The notes: generated from the letters alone by a model not told the origin. A DNA stretch of 25,788 nt from JAWXCH01 sp034440595 (GCA_034440595.1 JAWXCH010000024.1:1-25788), one strand, 5' to 3'. Shown: positions 1 to 8,298, counted from the first letter of the stretch. Translations and numbers: made by a program.

Positions 1-835
1 GACGCCCCTGCAAGGGATGAATTTGGTCGCCCACAACGGGGGCATCTATCGAATTGGTGGAATGGCCCCGATCAATGCCAAAGGCAAGGAAACCGATAAT
101 CACTCGGTCAAGAGTTGTGCCCGTTACGATGTGGCGACCAAGAAATGGGAACCACTGCCGGATCTGAATGTCCCACGATCATCGCACGATGTGGTTGTGT
201 TGAATGACAAGCTGATCGTGATTGGTGGCTGGAACATGGAAGGGGCCGAAAAGGGGGATACCTGGCTGGATACGATGGAAGTCCTGGATTTGAAGGAGAA
301 GAACCCAGCCTGGAAGACGACCGAACAACCTTTCCGACGACGTGCCTTGATCGCAGTCGCACGAGGGAATCAGGTCTACGTCATTGGTGGTTTTGATGAA
401 GACGACAACCCACGAAAACTCGTGGACGTGCTCGACATCAAGACAAATCAGTGGTCCAAAGGCCCGCAATTACCAGGGAGTCCAATGAATGGTTTTGCCC
501 CTGCTGCCTGTGTGCATGACGGTGACGTATACGTCAGCGTGTTTGACGGATCGCTGCACCGCCTGAACGCCGCTGGTGATGCTTGGGATCTGGTGGCAAA
601 CGCCACGCCGCGAATTGTGCATCGTCTGGCACCGATCGGATCCAAGGTATTGATGATTGGTGGTGCTTCGTTCACCGGAAACCTCGATTCGATCGAAGGG
701 GTCACGGTATCGCCCAAGAAGGTCTTGCCAAAGCCCGATTCCCCCAAGGCTGCTGCACCAAAATCCGATAAGAGCGATGGGCATCCTGCGGAGGCCAAAG
801 CACCGGTACCCAAAAGTGCCGTCAGCAAGCAGTAG
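1..835 (+). CDS. Kelch-repeat beta-propeller protein, 5'-truncated by window edge
   Basis: The reading frame is open from base 2, so the gene starts upstream of the window and only about 277 C-terminal residues are seen. At least four Kelch-like blades are recognisable by their hydrophobic strand plus double glycine: GIYRIGGM, KLIVIGGW, QVYVIGGF and KVLMIGGA, each followed by a Trp such as KKWEPLP or NQWSKGP. Kelch propellers are usually binding modules or, in some enzymes, catalytic. No catalytic residues can be assigned here. The last 45 or so residues are a low-complexity Pro/Ala/Lys tail, probably disordered or cell-wall related. The missing N-terminus would show whether the protein is secreted. 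The next gene on the same strand, feoA, has its own promoter, so the two are probably not coupled. Confidence 0.85.
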   Translation, partial: TPLQGMNLVAHNGGIYRIGGMAPINAKGKETDNHSVKSCARYDVATKKWEPLPDLNVPRSSHDVVVLNDKLIVIGGWNMEGAEKGDTWLDTMEVLDLKEKNPAWKTTEQPFRRRALIAVARGNQVYVIGGFDEDDNPRKLVDVLDIKTNQWSKGPQLPGSPMNGFAPAACVHDGDVYVSVFDGSLHRLNAAGDAWDLVANATPRIVHRLAPIGSKVLMIGGASFTGNLDSIEGVTVSPKKVLPKPDSPKAAAPKSDKSDGHPAEAKAPVPKSAVSKQ

Positions 836-873
836 CCTACGGTTAATGAATGGCCGCCAAGGCCGGATCCAGA

Positions 874-902
874 TTGATTTCGTACAAAACTAAGCTTACA
901 AT
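874..902 (+). promoter_or_regulatory. Predicted sigma70-type promoter of the feo operon
   Basis: A -35 box TTGATT (874-879) and a -10 box TACAAT (897-902) are separated by exactly 17 bp. Transcription would start near 909, giving a leader of about 37 nt before feoA. The -10 matches the consensus at 5 of 6 positions and the -35 at 4 of 6. Prediction from sequence only. Confidence 0.6.
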
Positions 903-912
903 CAGTTAAGAT

Positions 913-927
913 TGAGAATCAGTCTCA
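913..927. promoter_or_regulatory. Candidate Fur box overlapping the feo transcription start region
   Basis: TGAGAATCAGTCTCA is a near-perfect 7-1-7 inverted repeat (6 of 7 positions pair). It matches the classical Fur 7-1-7 consensus TGATAATNATTATCA at 11 of 14 defined positions. It lies about 10 bp downstream of the predicted -10 box and 18 bp before the feoA start. Iron-loaded Fur bound there would block transcription initiation. Location and the iron-uptake role of the operon support the call; binding by Fur itself is inferred. Confidence 0.6.
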
Positions 928-945
928 CTCACGGCGATCCCCAAT

Positions 946-1197
946 ATGCCCGACCTATTGCCACTTCATTATCTGCATGCTGGCCATACGGCCGAGGTCG
1001 TGCAAATTATCGGCTCCCCCGATCAGGTGCAACGTGTCCACGAAATGGGCCTACTCCGCGGCACCCACGTCAAGATGATCCAGGGCGGCACCCCATGCAT
1101 TATCCGCACTGAGGGTCAGACGCTCTGCATTCGCGGCACGGAACTGCTGCGTGTGATGGTGCGACATGTCATTTCGCAACCAGGAGCCGTGGCGTGA
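946..1197 (+). CDS. feoA: FeoA-domain protein 1 (ferrous iron transport accessory)
   Basis: An 83-residue protein made of a single FeoA/SH3-like beta-barrel domain, the usual size for the family. The core motif VHEMGLLRGTHVKM followed by a strand ending in LCIRGTELLRVMV corresponds to the conserved (L/M)GLxxGxxV ... ixLR region of FeoA. FeoA is a small cytoplasmic protein thought to bind FeoB and modulate Fe(II) uptake. The gene is first in a feoA-feoA-feoB operon, and its stop codon overlaps the GTG start of the second feoA by 4 bp. No Shine-Dalgarno sequence is visible before the ATG. The promoter and Fur-like palindrome directly upstream suggest iron control. Confidence 0.9.
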   Translation: MPDLLPLHYLHAGHTAEVVQIIGSPDQVQRVHEMGLLRGTHVKMIQGGTPCIIRTEGQTLCIRGTELLRVMVRHVISQPGAVA

Positions 1198-1421
1198 CCA
1201 ATCTGGCCGAACTGGCGATTGGACAGAATGCACATGTCCAAAAGATTGACGGTGCCGACGACATCAGCCTGCGATTATTGGAGATGGGCCTGACTCCAGG
1301 AACGGCCGTTTCAGTGCTTGGTGCCGCTCCGCTGGGTGACCCCATCGAACTTGCGGTGCGCGGTTATCGGCTGAGCATCCGCAAGTCCGAAGCGGCCCGA
1401 ATTATGGTCACCGTCGTATGA
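1194..1421 (+). CDS. feoA: FeoA-domain protein 2 (ferrous iron transport accessory)
   Basis: A second FeoA-domain protein of 75 residues. The conserved core is LLEMGLTPGTAVSVLGAAPLG followed by IELAVRGYRLSIRKSEA, the signature of the FeoA SH3-like fold. The GTG start is well supported: AGGAG lies 7 nt upstream, inside the end of the first feoA, and the GTGA overlap implies translational coupling. Tandem FeoA proteins upstream of FeoB occur in several phyla. One copy may bind the FeoB G-domain while the other has a structural or regulatory role, but which does what cannot be told from sequence. feoB follows after a 59-bp gap. Confidence 0.9.
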   Translation: MTNLAELAIGQNAHVQKIDGADDISLRLLEMGLTPGTAVSVLGAAPLGDPIELAVRGYRLSIRKSEAARIMVTVV

Positions 1422-1480
1422 TCGTCGTTTGGCCGATGCTGCAAAACATTCTCCCTGACTATTTCTGAAACCAGCCGATC

Positions 1481-3751
1481 ATGCATCTCTCGGCGGAAAA
1501 ATCCAGCCTGCCAGTCGCCAGTATTTCAGTGGCGCTGATCGGCAATCCGAACACTGGCAAGTCGACGCTGTTTAGCGCCCTGGCCGGAGTACGCCAGCGG
1601 ACGGGCAACTACCCTGGTGTTACTGTCGAGAAGAAAATTGGCCATACCGACTTGCACGGCCAGTCATTCACGCTCATCGATCTGCCCGGCACGTACAGTC
1701 TGGCTCCGCGTTCGCTGGACGAGATGGTTACGGTGGATGTGCTACTTGGCCGCAGGTCCGACACCGCGCCCCCTGATGTGGTGCTGTGTATTGTCGATGC
1801 CAGCAACTTGGAACGAAACTTGTATCTGGTCAGCCAGGTGCTTTCGCTCGGACTGCCAACCGTGCTGGCTTTGAACATGGTCGATGTCGCGCGCGACCGC
1901 GGCTTGAAGATCGATCGGGCACTATTGGAACAGCGGCTGGGAGTGCCGGTGATCGAGGTACAGGCCAATGCCAAGCGCGGCCTGACCGAACTGAAGACGG
2001 CGCTCATCGCCGCGGCGCACCCCGATCGGCGGCAGAGGCGTAGCGATTACCCAAGCCCGTTGCCGGCGGAATTTCAGGCGGAATTGAGCGAGCTGGCTCC
2101 TTTCATGGTAGACCGAAATGGTGCCCCCTGGCCACGTTTTCTGGCCGAGCGTCTGCTACTAGATACCGCGGGCTATCTGGAGGAAGAGCTGGCACAAAGC
2201 GCGGGGGAAGAACTGCGTGCGAAGCTGTCTGCTGCACGCGAACGTCTCGCCAGCGGTGGCTTGCCCGTTCCTGCGGTCGAGGCAATGTCGCGATATGAAT
2301 GGATTGCACGCATGCTCGGCGGCGTGGTGCAGCGGCCAACGGTAGCGCAAGTCGGTTGGACCGACCGCATTGATCGCGTACTGACGCACAAGCTCTGGGG
2401 GACACTGATCTTTGCGGGCATGATGTTGTTGATGTTCTCGGCGATCTTCCGCTTCGCACCGATCTTTATGGATGGCATCGAAGCGGTGGTCGAAAGTGTC
2501 AAGGTCGCAGTGGGAAACGCGATGCCGGATGGCGCGCTACGCAGCATGCTGGTCGACGGCGTGATTGCCGGTGTCGGTGGCGTAGTTGTATTTCTGCCGC
2601 AGATTCTGATCTTGTTTGCCTTCATCGCGGTGCTGGAAGACTGCGGCTACATGGCGCGCGCCGCCTACCTGATGGACAAACTGATGGTCCGCGTCGGCCT
2701 GAGTGGTAAGTCATTCATTCCGCTGCTTTCGTCATTTGCCTGTGCCATACCGGGCGTCATGGCGACTCGTGTCATCGAGAATCGTCGCGATCGGTTTACG
2801 ACGATCCTGGTGGCACCGCTGATGAGCTGTTCTGCACGGCTGCCGGTGTACGCCTTGTTGATCGGGGCATTTATTCCTGCGGAGTCCTATCTTGGCGGGC
2901 TGGTCGATCTACAAGGACTGACCATGTTCAGCATGTATCTCATTGGCATACTGACGGCAGTAGTGGTTGCATTGCTGCTTAAGAAAACTGTCCTGCGCGG
3001 AGCCACTCCTCCGTTTGTCATGGAGTTGCCCCCTTACAAAATTCCAGCGATTCGCGGGGTGCTGTTTCGCATGGCCGACCGCGGCTGGGCATTCATTCAG
3101 CGTGCCGGTACGTTGATCTTTGCCGTATCGCTGATTATCTGGGCGTTATTGTATTTCCCGCGAAATCCTGACGCCGTCGAAGCGTCGCTGGTGGTGCAGC
3201 AGCGCACGCTGGAATCCGAACTAAGCCAACTCCCGGCCACCGATCCTCGCGCCGGTGAACTGCGTGCCGATCTGGCGGCGTTTTCGCAGCCCGAGGAGCG
3301 CGAAAAGCTGTATCAGGGTGCCGAGCAGCGGCAAAGCTACCTGGGCCGGATGGGACACTCCATTGAGCCAGTGGTTCGGCCGCTCGGATGGGACTGGCGG
3401 ATCGGATGTGCGGTGATTGCGTCATTTCCAGCACGAGAAGTCGTGCTCGGTACGCTCGGGGTCATTTACAATATGGGAGATGCCGATCTTGGGGAGGAAG
3501 AGAACAGCACGCAACTGCAACAGCAATTGACGCGAGCAACCTGGGATGAGACGGGCGAGCCGGTGTATAATATTCCGGTGGCGCTGTCGATCATGGTGTT
3601 CTTTGCACTCTGTGCGCAGTGTGCAGCCACTTTGGCCATTATCAAGCGCGAGACGAACAGTTGGCGCTGGCCAATTTTCACGTTTGTGTACATGACTACG
3701 TTGGCATACGTCGCGGCGCTGGTGACGTATCAGGTTGGAATGCTGTTGTAG
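1481..3751 (+). CDS. feoB: FeoB ferrous iron transporter, GTPase plus membrane domain
   Basis: A full-length 756-residue FeoB. The N-terminal GTPase domain has G1 GNPNTGKST (residues 21-29), a G2 threonine in YPGVTVE (44-50), G3 DLPG (67-70), G4 NMVD (132-135) and a G5-like ANAKRG (162-167). A helical guanine-dissociation-inhibitor region follows. From about residue 305 a polytopic membrane domain begins with the two Gate regions, including LEDCGYMARAAYLMDK and FIPLLSSFACAIPG, which keeps the conserved Cys-containing pore segment. A hydrophilic stretch with ESELSQLPATDPRAGEL precedes FPAREVVLGTLGVIYN, typical of the second Gate. It imports Fe(II) across the inner membrane and acts with the two FeoA proteins. 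The Cys-rich gene downstream completes the locus. No clear ribosome binding site precedes the ATG. Confidence 0.97.
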   Translation: MHLSAEKSSLPVASISVALIGNPNTGKSTLFSALAGVRQRTGNYPGVTVEKKIGHTDLHGQSFTLIDLPGTYSLAPRSLDEMVTVDVLLGRRSDTAPPDVVLCIVDASNLERNLYLVSQVLSLGLPTVLALNMVDVARDRGLKIDRALLEQRLGVPVIEVQANAKRGLTELKTALIAAAHPDRRQRRSDYPSPLPAEFQAELSELAPFMVDRNGAPWPRFLAERLLLDTAGYLEEELAQSAGEELRAKLSAARERLASGGLPVPAVEAMSRYEWIARMLGGVVQRPTVAQVGWTDRIDRVLTHKLWGTLIFAGMMLLMFSAIFRFAPIFMDGIEAVVESVKVAVGNAMPDGALRSMLVDGVIAGVGGVVVFLPQILILFAFIAVLEDCGYMARAAYLMDKLMVRVGLSGKSFIPLLSSFACAIPGVMATRVIENRRDRFTTILVAPLMSCSARLPVYALLIGAFIPAESYLGGLVDLQGLTMFSMYLIGILTAVVVALLLKKTVLRGATPPFVMELPPYKIPAIRGVLFRMADRGWAFIQRAGTLIFAVSLIIWALLYFPRNPDAVEASLVVQQRTLESELSQLPATDPRAGELRADLAAFSQPEEREKLYQGAEQRQSYLGRMGHSIEPVVRPLGWDWRIGCAVIASFPAREVVLGTLGVIYNMGDADLGEEENSTQLQQQLTRATWDETGEPVYNIPVALSIMVFFALCAQCAATLAIIKRETNSWRWPIFTFVYMTTLAYVAALVTYQVGMLL

Positions 3752-3770
3752 CAGATCGTGATAAAATGTT

Positions 3771-3876
3771 GTGTGCCACTGGCTCTGCCAGTGTGAGTAA
3801 CGCAACAGTTTGGATTTATGCTTTATGCACTGGGCTTTGCTAACGAGACGAAGCACTGGCAGAGCCAGTGGCACAC
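3771..3876. repeat. REPIN-like inverted pair of palindromic repeats (family A)
   Basis: Two 23-bp units, 3771-3793 and 3854-3876, are exact reverse complements of each other and are separated by 60 bp. Each unit also contains a small hairpin, CACTGGC-TCT-GCCAGTG, preceded by GTGTGC. Paired inverted REP units of this size match the layout of REPINs (REP doublets). The element lies between feoB and the Cys-rich gene, where the long stem could attenuate or stabilise the operon transcript. Identical or related single units occur at 12325-12347 and 20153-20179. Confidence 0.85.
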
Positions 3877-3897
3877 GTAACTTGATTGCAATTGATT

Positions 3898-4116
3898 ATG
3901 CCTGACTGGCAAACCACTATCGCACTGACCTGTGTCGCGCTCGCCGCTGGCAATATCGCCTGGCGCGCTTGGCGAACGTTGATGGCTCCGCAGTCCGCCG
4001 GATGTGGCTCTGGTTGTGCCTCGTGTCCGACGAAGAAACCAAACGCGGCAATGTCCAGCCAGCCGTTTGTCGCGCTGGAATCGCTGCGAAAATCGCGCCA
4101 GACAGATGAGGCTTAG
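3898..4116 (+). CDS. FeoB-associated small Cys-rich membrane protein
   Basis: A 72-residue protein with one hydrophobic N-terminal segment (about residues 6-25, TTIALTCVALAAGNIAWRAW), then a cysteine cluster GCGSGCASCPTKK and a short polar tail. This arrangement, one membrane helix followed by a CxxxCxxC cluster, is that of FeoB-associated Cys-rich membrane proteins encoded directly after feoB. Their role is unproven; the cysteines may bind or shuttle iron. The frame extends upstream to a TTG at 3886, but the ATG at 3898 places the helix normally at the N-terminus and is preferred. The gene is separated from feoB by the REPIN-like element and converges with the DUF1573 gene, with 9 bp between the stop codons. 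Confidence 0.8.
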   Translation: MPDWQTTIALTCVALAAGNIAWRAWRTLMAPQSAGCGSGCASCPTKKPNAAMSSQPFVALESLRKSRQTDEA

Positions 4117-4125
4117 AGACGCGAG

Positions 4126-5331
4126 TTATCGCGAGCGGCGTCGCAGAATGTTTTCGTTGCGAAAACTGGCTTGCGGGCGAATGACTTCGCTCACCGGAGT
4201 TCGCGCTTCAGGGGGGAGAATGACAGGATCGACGGGCGGTTCGCTGGTCTCGCTAAGAACGCCGTCTTCGCTCCGCGCAGTCTTTCTCGGCTCGCCAAGT
4301 TCTGGCTGAGTGATCTTCGTATCGTCCGGAGCGGATTCTTCTTCGGTTGGCTGAATGGTGGCCTGAACAGGAACTGCCGGAAGCTTACTGCCGCGATCAG
4401 TCTCAACTATGATCTTCCCTTGCACTCGACCAGTCGACTGATCGGCAACAAAGGTCACTGGGACAAAATAGCGGGACTTGGGCGCTGCATCTGCCAACGG
4501 CACCTTGAAACTGAACCGTGGATCTTCGCAGTAAATGCGAGTAATCTTAAAAGGATTCTTGCTCGATATCGCCAACGTCTGAACTTTCGATTCGCCGGCT
4601 GTGATCGTGCCAAAATTCAAGAGCCGCGAGATCGAGATGTCCGGTTCAACGCGGCCTTCCACGGCAATCGGAAACAGTCGTGCGTTTGGATCGTTCGTCT
4701 CCAGCAGCAACTGGTCGTTCAAATAACCAGGTGGCGCGGTTGCCAAAAGCCGCACGTTCAAGTCATAGATAACCTGTGAGCCGTTGCGACTCCGTTCCAC
4801 AACTTCCACTTCATATTGCTCATTCGCACAGCGAACGTCGGTGATTTTCCAGTCGGAGCGACTGTTGCGTATGACGGTGATCTTCTTTTCGACTTCCTTG
4901 CCTTGCTGGACATTGCCAATCTCGACCGACGGTGGCTGAACCAAGATGTCGCTGCGAATATTTCCCTGCACGTGCAGTTGCACTTCGGCGTAGTACGGCT
5001 TGTCAAATGTGACTGTCACCGTGGCAGATCGATAACCGGTAAAGGTGTCCGTGTTGAACTTCGCGATAATGTCGGATGTTTCGTAAGTTTTCAGGTCGCG
5101 TTTTTCCACCGTTGGTGTGGTGCATCCGCAACTCGATCGGACGGAGGCAACATGTACATCTTCGTTGTAGATGTTCTTGAACTGAAAGCGGAACTCGCTC
5201 TTACTGCCGCGCGCAACGGTGCCAAAATCGTGCGATGTCGTGGTGAACATCTTTTTGGCCCATTCCTGTGCTGTCGCCGGGGTCGACAAGAAGAATGCCA
5301 GAATCGTGATCGGCAGTAGGTAGCTACGCAC
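4126..5331 (-). CDS. Secreted DUF1573-domain protein
   Basis: About 401 residues. A GTG start at 5331 is chosen because GGAG lies 7 nt upstream and the protein then begins with a compact signal peptide (RSYLLPITILAFFLSTPATAQ, cleavage probably after ATA). A longer TTG start at 5352 lacks a ribosome binding site. The mature protein begins with a DUF1573 module: HDFGTVARGSKSEFRFQFKN, then SSCGCTTP, the family's hallmark Cys pair. Immunoglobulin-like beta domains follow, including a second LLNFGTITAGES start typical of ASPM/SPD-2/Hydin-like repeats. The last 70 residues are a Pro/Glu/Arg-rich, probably disordered tail. Function is unknown; the family is exported and abundant in Planctomycetes and Bacteroidetes. 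A consensus promoter lies about 130 bp upstream. Confidence 0.88.
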   Translation of the reverse strand: MRSYLLPITILAFFLSTPATAQEWAKKMFTTTSHDFGTVARGSKSEFRFQFKNIYNEDVHVASVRSSCGCTTPTVEKRDLKTYETSDIIAKFNTDTFTGYRSATVTVTFDKPYYAEVQLHVQGNIRSDILVQPPSVEIGNVQQGKEVEKKITVIRNSRSDWKITDVRCANEQYEVEVVERSRNGSQVIYDLNVRLLATAPPGYLNDQLLLETNDPNARLFPIAVEGRVEPDISISRLLNFGTITAGESKVQTLAISSKNPFKITRIYCEDPRFSFKVPLADAAPKSRYFVPVTFVADQSTGRVQGKIIVETDRGSKLPAVPVQATIQPTEEESAPDDTKITQPELGEPRKTARSEDGVLSETSEPPVDPVILPPEARTPVSEVIRPQASFRNENILRRRSR

Positions 5332-5460
5332 GAAAGTACTCCGCAGGAACAACTACAATGGCCGCTGGAAACCTCGATACCAAATGCAGGCAAGCTATCG
5401 CAGTTTTTATGCCTTTTGCTCCACAGTCCAAGCTACAGGAATTGCAACTGAACTGGCGCA

Positions 5461-5489
5461 ACTCTATGTGGATAAATAGGATATGTCAA
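5461..5489 (-). promoter_or_regulatory. Predicted sigma70-type promoter of the DUF1573 gene
   Basis: On the minus strand a perfect -35 box TTGACA (5484-5489) is followed after exactly 17 bp by TAGAGT (5461-5466), a 4-of-6 match to the -10 consensus. Transcription would start near 5454, giving an untranslated leader of about 120 nt to the GTG at 5331. Confidence 0.6.
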
Positions 5490-5823
5490 CCACTGTTGCG
5501 CTATTTGCCTGAGTACACATAGTAGTTTTCGGCCAGCGGAGTTTATCCGGTCCAAACATTCTTCCTACCCAGGAAAACCGTGCATCTTTGGCTTTTTAAT
5601 CCAGTACGGCATTTGGTGCAAAATCGCTACAATACGATAAATTATTCGCATAGGCAGGAAGAATGGGTAGACTGGGAGTCAGCTCTCCCGCCAGATTTTT
5701 AATTCAGCACTGCAAAATCAATGAGGTTTGCCCCATCCTCAGGAGGCGAATTGCAGACGGCAAGCCGAAAAGAGCCTGCGCAGACTGCGCAAGGCAGGCG
5801 GGAGACAGCAGCGATGCTGTTTT
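5490..5823. other. Intergenic region with plus-strand structured elements and no supported gene
   Basis: No convincing protein gene is visible. On the plus strand the 3' half is rich in potential RNA structure: a hairpin GGGAG-tcagct-CTCCC at 5674-5689 with five Ts at 5696-5700, a GCCTGC...GCAGGC pairing near 5774-5799, and a terminator-like hairpin at 5805-5825. A 74-residue plus-strand frame starting at 5663 runs through these structures into sequence antisense to the acylase gene and looks spurious. The region may encode a small RNA (inference). Confidence 0.4.
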
Positions 5824-5825
5824 TT
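5805..5825 (+). terminator. Rho-independent terminator-like hairpin, plus strand
   Basis: ACAGCA-GCGA-TGCTGT (5805-5820) forms a 6-bp stem with a GNRA-type tetraloop, followed immediately by five more Ts (5821-5825). The T-run exists only on the plus strand, so the signal would stop plus-strand transcripts, although both flanking genes are on the minus strand. The Ts reach the stop codon of the penicillin-acylase gene. Confidence 0.55.
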
Positions 5826-8298
5826 ACTTTGCGGCAGGGTCTTTGATTGTCCGAACCAGGCGAATCGCGTCTCCACCTGGGTGGTAAACACGCACCGAAC
5901 CGGCAACCACATCATCCCAGTGAAACAGCTCTTTCTTGAACTGGCTAGTGGATAGCAACTTCGCCTGGTCAAAGTAATGCGGCGAGCGAGGATCTCCTGA
6001 TTGACCAAAATGCAGTACGGTGGCGCCTTCGACGCGGTCGCCGAACTCGAACACGCCCATGTAGGTAGCCCCCACCAGCCCGTAATGGTTCTTCAGACTC
6101 TTGAAGAATGGAATATTGACCGGTGGCGAGTAGTACTGCGTCAGAATAATACCTAACTGTCCCGGCGCGCCAAGGCACGGCAAACTAGGCAGATTGTCAT
6201 TGAATGGGAGATCCATTAGATCCGCAGTCTGGGGGCTGCGCTGTGCACGATAGAACGATCCCCAGGCTACTTTCCAGTCGCCGTGCTGAGATTGCAGTTG
6301 CGCCGCAGCAGCAACTAAGCCGCGAAATTGTTCATCGATACTGGCCGCATACGAAGTTTTCATCCGCTCGCTAGGGTACTCGCTTTCGTGCATCATCTCG
6401 TACCAGGCGGTGCAGAGCGTCGCCTGAGTCGATTCGGCGGTCACGCGGCAATCCCATTCCAGCAAGTGGCTCAAGAGCGGTTCGACTTGACTGGCCAGTG
6501 CTGGTTGGTCGACCTTCAGTTGCTTGAGTTTTGCGGCATACTTGGGCAGTTCGTGTTCGGCCCAGTAGAGTTTGGTGTCGTAGGCGGCAACCTTAAGGTC
6601 ATCCAGCGTGATGTCGTGCATCGCGCCCAGCATTTGCCGTGACATTTTTGCGCGGCGTTTGTCGTCTTGCGCATCTTCCACCATGTAGTTTGGATAATTG
6701 GCCGGATCCGGATTGTCGCCATCCGTAGTGGTGAATGGGCTGGAATTGCAATTCTGCACATACCCCGAGCGAGGATTCAGCACCTGTGGCAACTCAGCCA
6801 AGGCATGCATCCCCTGCCATTCCGTTTTCGGATTGCTGCCGTCAACCGGCTTGCTCCAATTAAAGGACGGGTCGCGCTTGGGCACCGCACCGTTATACAG
6901 ATAATAAATGTTCTTCTGGCGGTCGGCATAAACCGAGTTCATAAACGGAAACTGGTTGATTGCCATCGCTGCGCGGTACTCGTCGATATTGGTCGCCTTG
7001 ACGGTTTTCAGCGCCTGCCGCAGCAGCGACAATTCTGCCAAATTTGCAAGCTGTGCCGACAAATAGTGCTGTTCGTCCTGTTTTCCGACAATCGGCCCAT
7101 GATGCGTCTTCCGGAACTTGAACGAGCGCATTTCGATAGTTTTGCCACTCTTCACGCCGATCGTTTCAGTCCACTGCTCCGCCATCCGATAGCCGTCTCC
7201 ATATCGATAGGCCAGCGGTCGTGCAGGATCATCAAACTTCTCGCGCCAGACATCGGCGATGTCTGGTTCGTTGGTCGTCATGGCCCAGCCGAGATGCTCG
7301 TTGTGCCCGAGCGTTGGCAGCGGATTGCCAAAAAATGTTGCGCCTGAGAAGTTGATCCCTTCCTTACTGCGCAAATGAACTTCGTACATCTGGCCAAAGC
7401 CAAACCACGGCTGGTGAGGATTGATAAACAGCATCGCGTTGCCGGACTTCGTTCGGCTCGGGCCGATGGCCCAGGCGTTGGAGCCGGCAGTGGTCCAGAT
7501 ATGCTGGTTGGACCGTGGCAGATAGTTGTTGTGCAGTCGCGTGTAACGAAAGCAAAGCTCCAGCATCACATGGCGCGCGAAGGCCATGACGTGCCACGGC
7601 TCAAATCGCTTGATCAAGCGCGGTTTGACCTGCGGGTTCTTTTCCAGGTAGTAGTTCAGGCCGGCGACGAAAGCTTCGTACAACTGTTTTTCACTGGCGT
7701 CCAGTTTGGCATAGTCACGCTGCGATCGGGATACAATCTCGAACGAACGATTCAACAGGTCCGAATTCAAACCCTTGGGACCGTGAACTTCGCTATACCG
7801 TCCTAATGCCAGGATGTAGGTGTCTTCCACCTGCCAGAAAAAATCCTCGGCCTGTGCATAAGCAAATCCAAATAGCACTGCCGCATCGGTCGGAGCGTCG
7901 ATATGTGGCACCCCGTAAGAATCGCGATAGATGACAACCGACTTGGCCATCTCCTCAGCGTCGATCGGAAATACCCCGGCAGCGGGAATGTCGACCTGGC
8001 TCGATGCCGCTGGAATCGCTGGTATATCAGTCGGCGTCGCAAGCACAGCCGGCGCACCGCCAATTGCCGAAATCGCTGGGGCCTGAGCAATGGTGGCGGT
8101 CGATTTATCGGTGCTCGCTCCTGGTGATGCGGGCTGCAAGGCGACCGGAGCCGGATCTGCCGCCACGCTGACGCTTACCGAGAAGCAATCAACGGCGAAT
8201 ACAACAATGGCCAAAGCAATCGCTGCCAGGCATTGGGCCGATTTCGAGCCACCGTGGTCCGCTCGTAGCGATTCACATTTCAGGCGAGAATACTTCAT
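5824..8298 (-). CDS. Secreted penicillin acylase family (Ntn-hydrolase) protein
   Basis: 824 residues from the ATG at 8298, which has AGGA 9 nt upstream; an in-frame ATG at 8358 is an alternative. A long N-region precedes a hydrophobic signal segment (CLAAIALAIVVFAVD), so the protein is exported. The precursor has the penicillin acylase order: an alpha-chain starting YRDSYGVPHIDAPTD and FGFAYAQAEDFFWQ, then the autocleavage site GSNAWAIGPSRT. Ser273 there would become the N-terminal nucleophile of the beta chain. It is followed by INPHQPW, LPTLGHNEHLGWAMTTNEPD and NSVYADRQKNIYYLYNGAVP, the beta-chain hallmarks. The family hydrolyses amides such as beta-lactam side chains, acyl-homoserine lactones or cyclic lipopeptides; the substrate here cannot be read from sequence. 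About 70 residues after the signal are a Pro/Ala-rich linker. Confidence 0.93.
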   Translation of the reverse strand: MKYSRLKCESLRADHGGSKSAQCLAAIALAIVVFAVDCFSVSVSVAADPAPVALQPASPGASTDKSTATIAQAPAISAIGGAPAVLATPTDIPAIPAASSQVDIPAAGVFPIDAEEMAKSVVIYRDSYGVPHIDAPTDAAVLFGFAYAQAEDFFWQVEDTYILALGRYSEVHGPKGLNSDLLNRSFEIVSRSQRDYAKLDASEKQLYEAFVAGLNYYLEKNPQVKPRLIKRFEPWHVMAFARHVMLELCFRYTRLHNNYLPRSNQHIWTTAGSNAWAIGPSRTKSGNAMLFINPHQPWFGFGQMYEVHLRSKEGINFSGATFFGNPLPTLGHNEHLGWAMTTNEPDIADVWREKFDDPARPLAYRYGDGYRMAEQWTETIGVKSGKTIEMRSFKFRKTHHGPIVGKQDEQHYLSAQLANLAELSLLRQALKTVKATNIDEYRAAMAINQFPFMNSVYADRQKNIYYLYNGAVPKRDPSFNWSKPVDGSNPKTEWQGMHALAELPQVLNPRSGYVQNCNSSPFTTTDGDNPDPANYPNYMVEDAQDDKRRAKMSRQMLGAMHDITLDDLKVAAYDTKLYWAEHELPKYAAKLKQLKVDQPALASQVEPLLSHLLEWDCRVTAESTQATLCTAWYEMMHESEYPSERMKTSYAASIDEQFRGLVAAAAQLQSQHGDWKVAWGSFYRAQRSPQTADLMDLPFNDNLPSLPCLGAPGQLGIILTQYYSPPVNIPFFKSLKNHYGLVGATYMGVFEFGDRVEGATVLHFGQSGDPRSPHYFDQAKLLSTSQFKKELFHWDDVVAGSVRVYHPGGDAIRLVRTIKDPAAK

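Noticed and set aside
3771..3876. Rho-independent terminator after feoB
   Set aside because: The strong stem has no T-run after it, and identical units occur elsewhere, so it is better explained as a dispersed repeat.
5663..5887. 74-residue plus-strand frame over the terminator-like hairpins
   Set aside because: It crosses a predicted terminator and runs antisense into the acylase gene, with no recognisable domain.
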